Shown here in pieces: positions 41,324 to 49,603 of a stretch of DNA of 64,000 nucleotides (positions are counted from its first letter, which is position 1; every line of letters starts with the position of its first letter). Both the position numbers and the translations under genes were made by a program. The notes beneath the pieces are model-generated. The model was not told the DNA's origin. It ran no database searches and was given only the letters and a program-made list of their open reading frames with translations. Source of the DNA: Martelella alba. GTDB lineage: Bacteria > Pseudomonadota > Gammaproteobacteria > Enterobacterales > Enterobacteriaceae. The DNA is taken from NCBI RefSeq assembly GCF_005217455.1, contig NZ_SZPQ01000003.1:186001-250000 (forward strand), given 5' to 3'.

Positions 41324-42010
41324 TCAGGCGGCCGGGGAGGGCGCCAGCGTGCGGTGCTCACCATGAATGCGCTGCGGGGCTTTATGCACCATGGTATAGG
41401 CATAATCGACGCCCATCCCATAGGCGCCGGAATGTTCCCGGACGATGGCCATGACGGCGTCGTAGGTGCTGCGCCGCGCCCAGTCCCGCTGCCACTCCAG
41501 CATGACCTGCTGCCAGGTGACCGGAATGACTCCGGCCTGAATCATCCTCTGCATGGCGTAGTCATGGGCTTCTTTGGACGTTCCCCCCGAGGCGTCCGCC
41601 ACCATGTAGATCTCATAGTGTCCCTCGGCCATGGCGCACAGGGCGAAACTGTTATTGCACACTTCGGTCCACAAGCCAGAGACGACCACTTTTTTCCGGC
41701 CGTTGGCGGCCAGCGCTTCGCGGACTTTGCCATCGTCCCAGGAGTTCATGGACGAACGTTCAAGAATGTCTTTACCGGGGAAGACGTCCAGCAGTTCCGG
41801 ATAGGTGTGACCGGAAAAGCTTTCCGTTTCCACCGTGGTAATAATGGCCGGGATATCAAATACCTTGGCCGCCTTGGCCAGTGCCACCGTGTTGTTCTTC
41901 AGCGCCTGGCGGTCCATTGATTGCACGCCGAACGCCATTTGCGGCTGCTGATCGATAAAGATGATGTGGCAGTTGGCCGGGGTCAGTACGTCGAGTTTGG
42001 GATCAATCAT
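41324..42010 (-). CDS. Isochorismatase-fold cysteine hydrolase (YcaC-like)
   Basis: This 228-residue protein belongs to the isochorismatase/nicotinamidase superfamily. The catalytic triad is suggested by the Asp of FIDQQPQMAF, a Lys downstream and the Cys of LWTEVCNNSFALCA near residue 120, with VVSGLW before it. The length and the C-terminal extension (AYGMGVDYAYTMVHKAPQ) match the YcaC-like group, whose substrates are largely unknown. I chose the ATG at 42010 with AAAGGA 8 bases upstream. It leads a three-gene leftward operon with the XapX genes and is divergent from the amidohydrolase gene. An inverted repeat lies between the two. Confidence 0.88.
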   Translation of the reverse strand: MIDPKLDVLTPANCHIIFIDQQPQMAFGVQSMDRQALKNNTVALAKAAKVFDIPAIITTVETESFSGHTYPELLDVFPGKDILERSSMNSWDDGKVREALAANGRKKVVVSGLWTEVCNNSFALCAMAEGHYEIYMVADASGGTSKEAHDYAMQRMIQAGVIPVTWQQVMLEWQRDWARRSTYDAVMAIVREHSGAYGMGVDYAYTMVHKAPQRIHGEHRTLAPSPAA

Positions 42011-42080
42011 CAGGTTTTCCTTTGAGGTGAAAGAACAAAAAAGCCCGCGATTGCGCGGTCCGTCGTCACATTCTTCCGGC

Positions 42081-42153
42081 ATGGTAGGGCGGCTTGCCTG
42101 ATGAAACCATTATCTCTTTGTATAACTAGACGCCAAGCCGACCGGCCTACCAT
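42081..42153. promoter_or_regulatory. Inverted repeat in the hydrolase-amidohydrolase divergent promoter
   Basis: ATGGTAGGGCGGCTTG (42081-42096) is mirrored by CAAGCCGACCGGCCTACCAT (42134-42153), with the outer ATGGTAGG and inner CGGCTTG blocks both matched. The symmetric placement between two divergent operons fits a shared operator, possibly for the nearby AraC-type or another regulator. Confidence 0.45.
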
Positions 42154-42182
42154 AATCCGGACGTATCCATGCCGCCCGCCGC

Positions 42183-42220
42183 CCAGCCCGTCCCGGCCCG
42201 GACGCGCCGGGACGGGCTGG
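42183..42220 (+). other. Strong 15 bp GC-rich hairpin upstream of the amidohydrolase gene
   Basis: CCAGCCCGTCCCGGC and GCCGGGACGGGCTGG form a perfect 15 bp stem with an 8-base loop about 80 bp before the amidohydrolase ATG. There is no T-run, so it is probably an RNA structure in the leader or a DNA-binding site rather than a terminator. Confidence 0.5.
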
Positions 42221-42298
42221 CGGCCTGATGGCGGCGCCTGGCGTCGGTCCGGCGTACCGGGCTATTGCCGCCGAGATCCTCATTGCTCCGGAGGTTTT

Positions 42299-44158
42299 AT
42301 GGTTTCGCATACTCAAGCAGAATTAATCCTGGTCAATGGCAAATTTCATACCCTCGATAAGCAGAACCCGCTGGCGGACGCCGTGGCCGTCAGCGGCGGC
42401 AAATTTCTGGCGGTCGGTACCGCCGCTAATGTCCTGCGCCATCGGGACGAACAGACGCTGATTATCGATTTGCGCGGCCGTACGGTGATTCCCGGTCTGA
42501 ACGATTCACACCTGCATCTTATCCGCGGCGGATTGAACTACAACCTGGAGTTGCGCTGGGAGGGCGTGCCTTCCCTTGCCGATGCCCTGGGGATGCTGAA
42601 AACCCAGGCCGAGCGCACGCCGCATCCGCAGTGGGTGAGGGTGGTGGGCGGCTGGACCGAATTCCAGTTCGCGGAACGACGGATGCCGACCCTTGAGGAA
42701 TTAAACGCGGCGGCGCCGGACACGCCGGTTTTCGTTTTGCATCTCTACGATCGCGCCTTGCTTAATCAGGCGGCATTGCGGGCGGTGGGTTATACCCGGG
42801 AAACGCCCAATCCCCCCGGCGGCGAAATTGTGCGGGACAAGTCCGGCAATCCCACCGGCATGCTGATAGCCAGGCCCAATGCCATGATCCTTTACGCCAC
42901 TTTGGCCAAAGGGCCGGCATTACCGCTGGAATATCAAATCAATTCCACCCGGCAATTTATGCGTGAGCTCAACCGGCTGGGACTGACCAGCGTTATCGAC
43001 GCTGGCGGCGGCTTTCAGAATTACCCGGATGATTATCGGGTGGTGGAACAATTGGCCAAAGACGGCCAGCTTACCCTGCGTATCGCCTATAATTTGTTTA
43101 CCCAGCGCAAGGGTGGGGAACTGGATGACTTCCGGCGTTGGACCCGTACCGTCGCCCTTGGCCAGGGCGATGATTTTTACCGCCATAACGGCGCCGGGGA
43201 AATGCTGGTGTTCTCCGCCGCTGATTTCGAGGATTTTCTTGAACCGCGCCCTGATCTGGCTGCCGGTATGGAAGATGAGCTGGAGGCGGTGGTCCGCCAC
43301 CTGGTGACCGAGCGCTGGCCGTTTCGCCTGCACGCCACCTATAACGAATCCATCAGTCGGATGCTGGATGTTTTCGAAAAGGTCAACCGGGACATCCCCT
43401 TTGACGGGCTGCATTGGCTATTCGATCACGCCGAAACCATCACCGATAGGAATATCGAGAGGGTCAAGGCGCTGGGCGGCGGCATCGCCATTCAGCACCG
43501 GATGGCGTTTCAGGGGGAGTATTTCGCCGAGCGTTACGGCGCGCAGGCCGCCAGTCACACGCCGCCGGTGGCGCGGATGCTGGAAATGGATATCCCGGTG
43601 GGCGGCGGTACCGATGCCACCCGGGTGGCCAGTTATAATCCCTGGACCGCGCTTTACTGGCTGGTTTCCGGCCGGACGGTGGGCGGTATGCGTTTATACC
43701 GGGACGATAATCGCCTATCCCGCGAAACCGCGCTTGAGCTGTGGACGGCGGGCAGTGCCTGGTTTTCCGGCGAGCAGGAAAAGAAAGGCCGCATCAAGGC
43801 GGGGCAATTGGCAGATTTGGCGGTAGTGACGGCGGATTATTTTTCGGTGCCGCAAGAGGATATCAAATCCATTACGTCTTTGCTGACGTTGGTGGACGGC
43901 AAAATTGTTTATGCCGCCGGCGAATTCACCCCCCACGGGCCGGCGCCGATCCCGGTTTTGCCGGACTGGTCGCCGGTCGCCCGCGTGCCGGGACATTACC
44001 GCCCGCTCGCCGACGCCGCTCACGCCGCGCCGCATGTCTGCCACGGGCCTTGCGGCGTCCATGGCCACGCTCACGACCGGGCCAGGCTGCCCTCGGTACC
44101 GGCGGCCGATCATCAGGGCTTCTGGGGCGCCCTGGGATGCAGTTGCTTCGCTTTTTAA
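42299..44158 (+). CDS. Amidohydrolase family protein (YtcJ-like) with His/Cys-rich C-terminus
   Basis: This 619-residue metal-dependent hydrolase belongs to the amidohydrolase-3 (YtcJ) group. The metal ligands are suggested by NDSHLHL near residue 71, the His of RLHATYNES, the His of LFDHAETIT and the Asp of GGGTDATRVASYNPW. The flanking small beta domain begins ELILVNGKFHTLD. The last 45 residues are unusual, with many His and Cys (HAAPHVCHGPCGVHGHAHD, then ALGCSCFAF), and might bind extra metal. I set the start at 42299, where GGAGG lies 5 bases upstream; a longer frame from 42101 lacks one and passes through the hairpin. It begins a rightward operon with DoxX and MFS genes. The substrate is unknown. 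Confidence 0.9.
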   Translation: MVSHTQAELILVNGKFHTLDKQNPLADAVAVSGGKFLAVGTAANVLRHRDEQTLIIDLRGRTVIPGLNDSHLHLIRGGLNYNLELRWEGVPSLADALGMLKTQAERTPHPQWVRVVGGWTEFQFAERRMPTLEELNAAAPDTPVFVLHLYDRALLNQAALRAVGYTRETPNPPGGEIVRDKSGNPTGMLIARPNAMILYATLAKGPALPLEYQINSTRQFMRELNRLGLTSVIDAGGGFQNYPDDYRVVEQLAKDGQLTLRIAYNLFTQRKGGELDDFRRWTRTVALGQGDDFYRHNGAGEMLVFSAADFEDFLEPRPDLAAGMEDELEAVVRHLVTERWPFRLHATYNESISRMLDVFEKVNRDIPFDGLHWLFDHAETITDRNIERVKALGGGIAIQHRMAFQGEYFAERYGAQAASHTPPVARMLEMDIPVGGGTDATRVASYNPWTALYWLVSGRTVGGMRLYRDDNRLSRETALELWTAGSAWFSGEQEKKGRIKAGQLADLAVVTADYFSVPQEDIKSITSLLTLVDGKIVYAAGEFTPHGPAPIPVLPDWSPVARVPGHYRPLADAAHAAPHVCHGPCGVHGHAHDRARLPSVPAADHQGFWGALGCSCFAF

Positions 44159-44170
44159 CGGAGGGAAATG

Positions 44171-44572
44171 ATGAGATCGCTGCCGCCAATGATCGATATG
44201 GGCCTGTTGTTTCTCAGGCTAACGGGGTGTTTTATGCTGCTGTATGTGCATGGTATCCCCAAAGTATTGCATTTCCAGGCGCAATTGACGCAGATTGAGG
44301 ACCCTTTCGGCCTGGGACCCGGCTTCAGCCTGCTGGCGGCCGTTTTCGCCGAGGTGATCTGCCCGGTGTTTATCCTGCTGGGCATCGCGGCGCGGCTGGC
44401 TTGCCTGCCCATCATTGCGGTACTGCTGGTGGCCATGCTGGCGGTTCATCCCGATTGGACGGTGGCGCAAGGGCAATTCGGCTGGCTGCTATTGATTATT
44501 TTCGTCACCTTGGCGCTATGCGGTCCGGGACGGTGGCGCATCGGCGCGGTAAAGGCGCAGGCGGCCCTATGA
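44171..44572 (+). CDS. DoxX-family membrane protein
   Basis: This 133-residue protein has four hydrophobic helices of the DoxX type, with LYVHGIPKVLHFQAQL (first loop) and AEVICPVFILLGIAARLACL. DoxX proteins are small inner-membrane subunits linked to redox enzymes, mostly of unknown function. ATG at 44171 (or 44168) follows GGAGG. It lies 12 bp after the amidohydrolase and overlaps the MFS gene by 4 bases (ATGA). Confidence 0.85.
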   Translation: MRSLPPMIDMGLLFLRLTGCFMLLYVHGIPKVLHFQAQLTQIEDPFGLGPGFSLLAAVFAEVICPVFILLGIAARLACLPIIAVLLVAMLAVHPDWTVAQGQFGWLLLIIFVTLALCGPGRWRIGAVKAQAAL

Positions 44573-46194
44573 CGGAGGCGCGCGCCGGACTCGCTGAGGT
44601 GGTCGATGGCGGCGTCGCAGCGGATACCGGTGGCCGTTCAGCCTGGCGTCCGCTGCGCCAGCCGGTATTTCGCCTGCTTTGGATAGCCACCGTGGTGTCG
44701 AATGTGGGTTCATGGATGAGCGATGTGGGTACCAGTTGGACCATGCTGATGCTGAATGCCGACCCGCTGTGGGTCGCGCTGGTCCAGGCCGCCGGCAGTT
44801 TGCCGATGTGTCTGTTCGCCTTGCCCTCGGGGGTGATGGCCGACATTATCGATCGTCGCCGTTACCTGTTGTTTTCCCAGTGCTGGGTGTTTGCCGTCGC
44901 CGCCGGATTAAGCCTGTTGGCCGCCGCCGGACAGGTGACGCCGGAGATACTGTTGGCGGCGGCTTTTTTGCTGAGTACCGGCGCCGCCATGAGTTCTCCG
45001 CCTTTTCAGGCCATTGTGCCGGATTTGGTGGACAAATCCGAACTGCCCGCGGCCGTCGCGTTGAATTCGCTGGGCGTTAATATCAGCCGCGCCATCGGTC
45101 CGGCCCTGGGCGGGGGGATTTTGTCCCTTGCCGGGCCTTGGGCGGTGTTTATGCTCAACGCGCTTTCAGTGATGGGGGTGGGGTATGTGCTGTATCGCTG
45201 GCGGACCGAACCCGATGCCCGGCGGTTGCCGCCCGAGCATTTCTTTTCCGCCGTGCGCGCGGGACTGCGGTATGTCCACGCGGCGCCGGTATTGAGGAAT
45301 GTGCTGGCCCGCGCGGCGGCCTTTTTCCTGTTCGCCAGCGCCGGCTGGGCATTATTGCCGTTGGTGGCGCGGCGCGAGCTGGGGCTGGGTCCCGGCGGCT
45401 ATGGTATTTTACTGGCGTCCATCGGCATCGGCGCAATAAGCGGAGCAATGTTGCTGCCCAGACTGCGCGCCCGGCTGGATCCTGATCGGTTGACGGCGCT
45501 GGCCAGCCTGCTCTTCGCCCTGACCATGCTGGCGCTGGCGTACTTACGTCATTTCTGGTTGTTGACCGCCAGCGAGTTTTTCACGGGCTTTGCCTGGATT
45601 GCCGTCCTCTCCACACTGAATATCGGCGCGCAGCGCAGCGCGGCACGCTGGGTCAAAGCCCGCGCCCTGGCGGTATATCTGACGGTATTTTTTGGCTCCA
45701 TGACCCTGGGCAGCGCGGTTTGGGGACAATTGGCATCAAAGGTCGGCATATCCGCATCCCTCTGTTCGGCGGCCATCGCCATGATGGTGGCCGCCGTCGT
45801 CGCCCTGCGCTGGCGGCTGGATAAAGACGCCGACCTGAACCTGGAGGCCGGCGAACATCCCGCGCCGCCGGAGGTCGTCGTCGCCCATGAACAAGGGCCG
45901 GTGATGGTGAGCATCGAATACCGGATAGATCCGGCGCAACGGCGCGCCTTTCTGGCGGCTGTCCGGGATATGCGCCGGGTACGGCGCCGCGGCGGCGCTC
46001 TGAGCTGGGCGGTGTACGAGGATGTCCAGTCGCCGGGCGCGTTTATGGAAGTTTTTGTGATCGGCTCCTGGATAGAGCATTTGCGCCAGCACGAACGCCA
46101 TACGGTGAACGATCGCTTGATTCAGGCGCGGGCGCTGGCTTTTCACCGCGGCGACGCGCCGCCCGCGGTCCGTCACCTGCTGGCGCCAGGCTGA
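44569..46194 (+). CDS. MFS transporter (MFS_3 / transmembrane secretion effector type)
   Basis: This 541-residue protein has about twelve hydrophobic helices with the MFS-3 loop motifs PLRQPVFRLLWIATVVSNVG and PSGVMADIIDRRRYLL. It has a C-terminal soluble domain of about 100 residues (VMVSIEYRIDPAQRRAFLAA, DVQSPGAFMEVFVIGSW, RALAFHRGDAPP), as in the MFS_3 family. These transporters export siderophores or small molecules. The start ATG at 44569 overlaps the DoxX stop. A longer frame from 44401 lies inside the DoxX gene. Export of a product or intermediate of the amidohydrolase is possible. Confidence 0.88.
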   Translation: MTEARAGLAEVVDGGVAADTGGRSAWRPLRQPVFRLLWIATVVSNVGSWMSDVGTSWTMLMLNADPLWVALVQAAGSLPMCLFALPSGVMADIIDRRRYLLFSQCWVFAVAAGLSLLAAAGQVTPEILLAAAFLLSTGAAMSSPPFQAIVPDLVDKSELPAAVALNSLGVNISRAIGPALGGGILSLAGPWAVFMLNALSVMGVGYVLYRWRTEPDARRLPPEHFFSAVRAGLRYVHAAPVLRNVLARAAAFFLFASAGWALLPLVARRELGLGPGGYGILLASIGIGAISGAMLLPRLRARLDPDRLTALASLLFALTMLALAYLRHFWLLTASEFFTGFAWIAVLSTLNIGAQRSAARWVKARALAVYLTVFFGSMTLGSAVWGQLASKVGISASLCSAAIAMMVAAVVALRWRLDKDADLNLEAGEHPAPPEVVVAHEQGPVMVSIEYRIDPAQRRAFLAAVRDMRRVRRRGGALSWAVYEDVQSPGAFMEVFVIGSWIEHLRQHERHTVNDRLIQARALAFHRGDAPPAVRHLLAPG

Positions 46195-46363
46195 CCCTTT
46201 GCGCCCGCGCATTATCAACATCGAGACTCCCGATACGTTGAGTCGCATCGCGGCGGCAAGGGAGCGACAAACGGGTCGGGAACGAATGTGAACCGCCAAC
46301 GGCGGGCCTCCGGCGAGAGACAGGATGTCGCTCATGCCTGCCCAGGCGCATGGCCAACGCTGT

Positions 46364-46420
46364 GACTGGGGTGAGCGAACGCGGCCAACAAAGCGGCAAC
46401 GTGAAGTATGACGAGTATAA
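46364..46420 (-). repeat. Intergenic repeat copy C
   Basis: On the minus strand this reads ACTCGTCATACTTCACGTTG, then CCGCTTTGTTGGCC and GCGTTCGCTCACCCCAG. It matches copy B near bcsR over most of 57 bases and copy A over the core. It lies in the 249 bp gap between the MFS gene and the alpha/beta hydrolase gene. The hydrolase promoter probably lies within or next to it. Confidence 0.7.
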
Positions 46421-46443
46421 ACCACACACCTGCGGAGAAACTG

Positions 46444-47265
46444 ATGAATACTATCACCACAAAAGACGGCACACGTATCGCATACCAGGATGGGGGCGAC
46501 GGCCAACCCATTCTCTTTAGCCATGGCTGGCCGCTGTCGGGAAACGCCTGGGACGCGCAGATGCTGTATTTCGGCCAGCGGGGTTTTCGGGTCATAGCCC
46601 ACGATCGCCGTGGGCACGGCGCCTCCGATAAACCCTGGGACGGGAACAACATGGATCAGTATGCCGACGATCTGGCGGAACTCATCGAGCAGCGGGATCT
46701 TCGGGATGTCATCTTGGTGGGGCATTCCACCGGCGGCGGCGAAGTGGCCCATTATATCGGCAGGCACGGCACCGCCCGGGTCGCCAAGGTCGTGCTGGTC
46801 GGCGCCGTTCCGCCGTTGATGCTGCAAACAGCGGATAATCCGGAAGGCACGCCCCTTGCGGTATTCGACGGCATTCGGCAAGGCACGGCGCTCAATCGTT
46901 CGCAATTTTTTCGCGATTTGGCCTTGCCGTTTTACGGTTTCAACCGAGCGGGCGCGGAGATCAATACCGGCTTGCAGGAATCCTTCTGGCTGATGGGTAT
47001 GCAGGGAGGGATCAAAGGGGAATATGATTGCATCTATGCGTTCTCCGAGGTGGATTACACCGGGGATCTGCGGAAAATCGATAAGCCCACGCTGGTGATT
47101 CACGGCGACGACGATCAGATCGTGCCGATTGCCGCCTCGGGGTTGAAAACCGCGAAAGAGGTCAAGGGCGCGCAACTGAAGATTTATCCGGGCGGCAGTC
47201 ACGGATTGGCGCAATTGCAAGCCGAACAATTCAATGCCGATGTGCTGGCGTTTATCCGCGCATAA
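46444..47265 (+). CDS. Alpha/beta hydrolase (non-heme chloroperoxidase/esterase-like)
   Basis: This 273-residue protein has a standard alpha/beta hydrolase fold. The triad is visible as Ser in [11 protein letters not shown] (about residue 98), Asp in [11 protein letters not shown] and His in PGGSHGLAQ near the end. The oxyanion motif SHGWPLSG is at about residue 24. This group (cofactor-free haloperoxidase-like) mostly acts as esterase or perhydrolase. The start ATG at 46444 follows GCGGAGAAACTG. It has its own intergenic region, with repeat copy C directly upstream, so it may not be cotranscribed with the MFS gene. Confidence 0.9.
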   Translation: MNTITTKDGTRIAYQDGGDGQPILFSHGWPLSGNAWDAQMLYFGQRGFRVIAHDRRGHGASDKPWDGNNMDQYADDLAELIEQRDLRDVILVGHSTGGGEVAHYIGRHGTARVAKVVLVGAVPPLMLQTADNPEGTPLAVFDGIRQGTALNRSQFFRDLALPFYGFNRAGAEINTGLQESFWLMGMQGGIKGEYDCIYAFSEVDYTGDLRKIDKPTLVIHGDDDQIVPIAASGLKTAKEVKGAQLKIYPGGSHGLAQLQAEQFNADVLAFIRA

Positions 47266-47423
47266 ACCGGGAAAACGCGCCCAGTGGTAGCGCCCGCGCC
47301 GGGAGAATACCGGGGGATGACCGATCTTGGGCGGCGGCTTGACGCGGATTGTACCGGCGAAAGCCCTGGTATGCCCGGCGAGGCTGGATTATGCTGGTGG
47401 CTTTCCTTTGCCGGAGAGAGGAT

Positions 47424-48551
47424 ATGACCGCCAGTCTGATGATCGCCAACCGCCAAACCTGGTTCGGCGCCGGGAGTATCGGGCAATTGCTTCCCTTGCT
47501 GCAAGCCGAACGGTTACCGACCTTGTTGTTCAGTTGCCGTTCGTTTATGCAGGGGACCGCCTATGCCGGCCTGGCGGACAGGCTGGCGCCCTTGCTGACC
47601 GGCGTTGAAATCGTCGGTCACGAGGCATCGCCCGGGGATATCGACCAGTGGACGGCGCGCTGGCGCGGCAAGGTACGGCGGGTGGTGGCCATCGGCGGCG
47701 GCAGCGTGCTGGACGCCGCCAAAGCCTTCGCCGCCATGGTTGAGCACCCGTTGCCGACGCTGCGCTATATGGAAAAAGTGGGCGACAGCAACGTCACCGG
47801 GGCCACCCTTCCGGTTATCGCCATCCCCACCACCGCGGGCACCGGCAGCGAAGCGACGCAAAACGCCGTGATAACCGATACCGGCCCGCACAAGGTCAAA
47901 GCCTCGCTGCGCCATCCCGCTTTTGTTCCGGCGACGGCCATTCTGGATCCGGATCTGCTGGCGGGCGCGCCGGATACCGTGCTCGCCCACTGCGCCATTG
48001 ATGCGTTCACCCATTTGTTCGAGTCATACCTGTCCGGCGCCGCCAGCCGTTTTTCCCGGGAAATGTCCCTGTGCGGACTCGGCTTGTTTCTTGAAGCCTG
48101 GCCGGCGCTTAATCGCGGCGCCGAAGCCCGCGAAGCCATAATGCAGGCTTCCTATCTGGGGGGGCTGACGCTAAGCATGGCGGGTCTGGGCGTGATTCAC
48201 GGCATCGCCGGCGAAGTGGGCGCATTGCGGCCCTATCACCACGGCCAGGTGTGCGGACGGTTGCTGCTGCCCTTCCTGGCGCTGCTGGCGGACAGCGAAC
48301 ATCCTGAGCAGCGGGCGCTGATGGCGGCGTTGTCCGCCCGTTTGCTGCCAGGGGCGCCATCCGCGCCGGCGCGTTATCTCAGCGAGTTTATCACCGCGCG
48401 GGCCGTCGCGCCGTTCTGGCAAGACGACCTGCCGCTGAGCCGGCAGGAACTGGACACCGCCAAAGAGAAGTCCAACAGCAAGAATGCTGTGCTGACCTAT
48501 TCCCCCGAACAGCGCCAAAGCCTGATCGAGCAGGCTTTTCGCATCGAATAA
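47424..48551 (+). CDS. Iron-containing alcohol dehydrogenase family protein
   Basis: This 375-residue protein has the group III (Fe-ADH) fold. NAD(P) binding is seen at AIGGGSVLDAAKA (about residue 90) and IAIPTTAGTGSEATQNAV (about 132). The metal ligands are likely Asp and His in LAHCAIDAFTHLFESY, His in GLGVIHGIAGE and His in RPYHHGQVCG. Start ATG at 47424 follows GAGAGGAT; the longer frame from 47349 has no ribosome site. It ends 37 bp before the convergent HutC-like gene. It could reduce an aldehyde or maleylacetate-like substrate or oxidise an alcohol. Its link to the amidohydrolase or to the aminotransferase pair is uncertain. Confidence 0.88.
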   Translation: MTASLMIANRQTWFGAGSIGQLLPLLQAERLPTLLFSCRSFMQGTAYAGLADRLAPLLTGVEIVGHEASPGDIDQWTARWRGKVRRVVAIGGGSVLDAAKAFAAMVEHPLPTLRYMEKVGDSNVTGATLPVIAIPTTAGTGSEATQNAVITDTGPHKVKASLRHPAFVPATAILDPDLLAGAPDTVLAHCAIDAFTHLFESYLSGAASRFSREMSLCGLGLFLEAWPALNRGAEAREAIMQASYLGGLTLSMAGLGVIHGIAGEVGALRPYHHGQVCGRLLLPFLALLADSEHPEQRALMAALSARLLPGAPSAPARYLSEFITARAVAPFWQDDLPLSRQELDTAKEKSNSKNAVLTYSPEQRQSLIEQAFRIE

Positions 48552-48588
48552 CAATATCGCCGGTTAGCCGTCGCCGGCCTGGATGGCG

Positions 48589-49344
48589 CTAGCCATGGCG
48601 GATAAAACTGCCGTGCAGTTGGTGGCGCGCGCCAGGGTAAAGCAGTTGGGTGAAGGTGACCAATATGCCCTGATGGCGGGTATGGCGGCTGATAAGCAGA
48701 CACGGGTCGTGTTTGCGCACGCAAAGCAGTTTGCATTGCTCGGCGGTGGGCGAAACCGCCTCGATGACATGCTCGCCGGAAGTGAGCGGCGCCGCCTGGT
48801 TCAGGTAAATATAGGGCGTTTGCCGTTGGTAATCCTGCGCCAGATAATCCGGGGCCATGGCCGGGTTGACCCAGCGTTCCTCCAACTGGACGGGAATGGC
48901 GTTTTCGTAATGCACGATAAGCGAATGAAAGAGGTTCTCACCGGGATGTATGGCGAATACCACCGCCAGTTGGCCGCTGGCGGGCACCTTATCCAGGGCG
49001 ATGACCTTGCTGGCGTGACGGTGTCCCCGGCCGGCGATTTCATCGGAAATATTATGCACTTCCATAATGGTGGTATGGACTTTCAGTTCCGCCATATACG
49101 TCCCCACGCCTTGCATCCGCAACAGGTAGCCTTCGCTGGCCAGTTCCCGCAGCGCGCGGTTAATGGTCATCCGGCTGACGCCCAGTTCGGCCACCAGGGC
49201 GTGCTCGGAGGGGATGCGCTGATTGGGTTTCCAGGCACCGCTGCTTATCTGGCTGATAATGGCCTGCTTGACCCGCTGATACATGGGCGCGGGCTGCGTA
49301 CTCATCGACCCGGCGAGTTGTGTGGCTTTTGACGGTTCGGCCAT
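48589..49344 (-). CDS. HutC-type GntR regulator (UTRA domain), histidine-utilisation repressor-like
   Basis: This 251-residue repressor has a GntR winged helix (QRIPSEHALVAELGVSRMTI) and a UTRA ligand domain. The UTRA domain closely resembles HutC. Shared features include SDEIAGRGHRHASKV, LFHSLIVHYENAIPVQLEE, WVNPAMAPDYLAQDY and PLTSGEHVIEAV. HutC represses histidine-degradation genes and is released by urocanate. No hutHUIG genes lie in the window, so this is probably a paralogue controlling the divergent aminotransferase and oxidase. Two TGTATATACA palindromes, the hut-type operator core, lie between them. I chose the ATG at 49344; a TTG ten codons upstream is possible. HutC itself elsewhere in the genome cannot be excluded. 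Confidence 0.87.
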   Translation of the reverse strand: MAEPSKATQLAGSMSTQPAPMYQRVKQAIISQISSGAWKPNQRIPSEHALVAELGVSRMTINRALRELASEGYLLRMQGVGTYMAELKVHTTIMEVHNISDEIAGRGHRHASKVIALDKVPASGQLAVVFAIHPGENLFHSLIVHYENAIPVQLEERWVNPAMAPDYLAQDYQRQTPYIYLNQAAPLTSGEHVIEAVSPTAEQCKLLCVRKHDPCLLISRHTRHQGILVTFTQLLYPGARHQLHGSFIRHG

Positions 49345-49402
49345 ATCCCGTTTCCCCTGATTTATCCCCGACAACCGTCAGTGTACTGATAACCTTAGCG
49401 GA

Positions 49403-49412
49403 TGTATATACA
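49403..49412. promoter_or_regulatory. hut-type operator (TGTATATACA palindrome), upstream site
   Basis: TGTATATACA is a perfect 10 bp palindrome followed by AG. It matches the core of known HutC operators (CTTGTATnTACAAG-type). It lies 58 bp upstream of the HutC-like gene ATG and probably serves autoregulation. Confidence 0.65.
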
Positions 49413-49565
49413 AGCAAATTACAGTACTGTCAGGCCTGCACAAATGCGGTGCGCCATTGCTCCGCCGTGGGGATTGGCGGGTATTCGGCCGTGCGCCCGC
49501 CGTGCGCAGGCGGCCGGAATTCGGCCATCCGAAAGACATGTGCCATGGCATAGACCTTGCATTAG

Positions 49566-49577
49566 TTGTATATACAA
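49566..49577. promoter_or_regulatory. hut-type operator (TTGTATATACAA palindrome), aminotransferase-proximal site
   Basis: TTGTATATACAA is a perfect 12 bp palindrome with a G next to it (TTGTATATACAAG), 26 bp before the aminotransferase ATG. Bound regulator would block transcription of the aminotransferase-oxidase operon. It shares its core with the site at 49403, the strongest support for HutC-type control. Confidence 0.72.
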
Positions 49578-49603
49578 GAGTATACAGCAATAAAGGAAAT
49601 AGC

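Noticed and set aside
45736-47229. A 497-codon minus-strand frame across the MFS and alpha/beta hydrolase genes
   Set aside because: It covers two recognised genes on the other strand and the repeat copy between them, and its sequence has no domain features.
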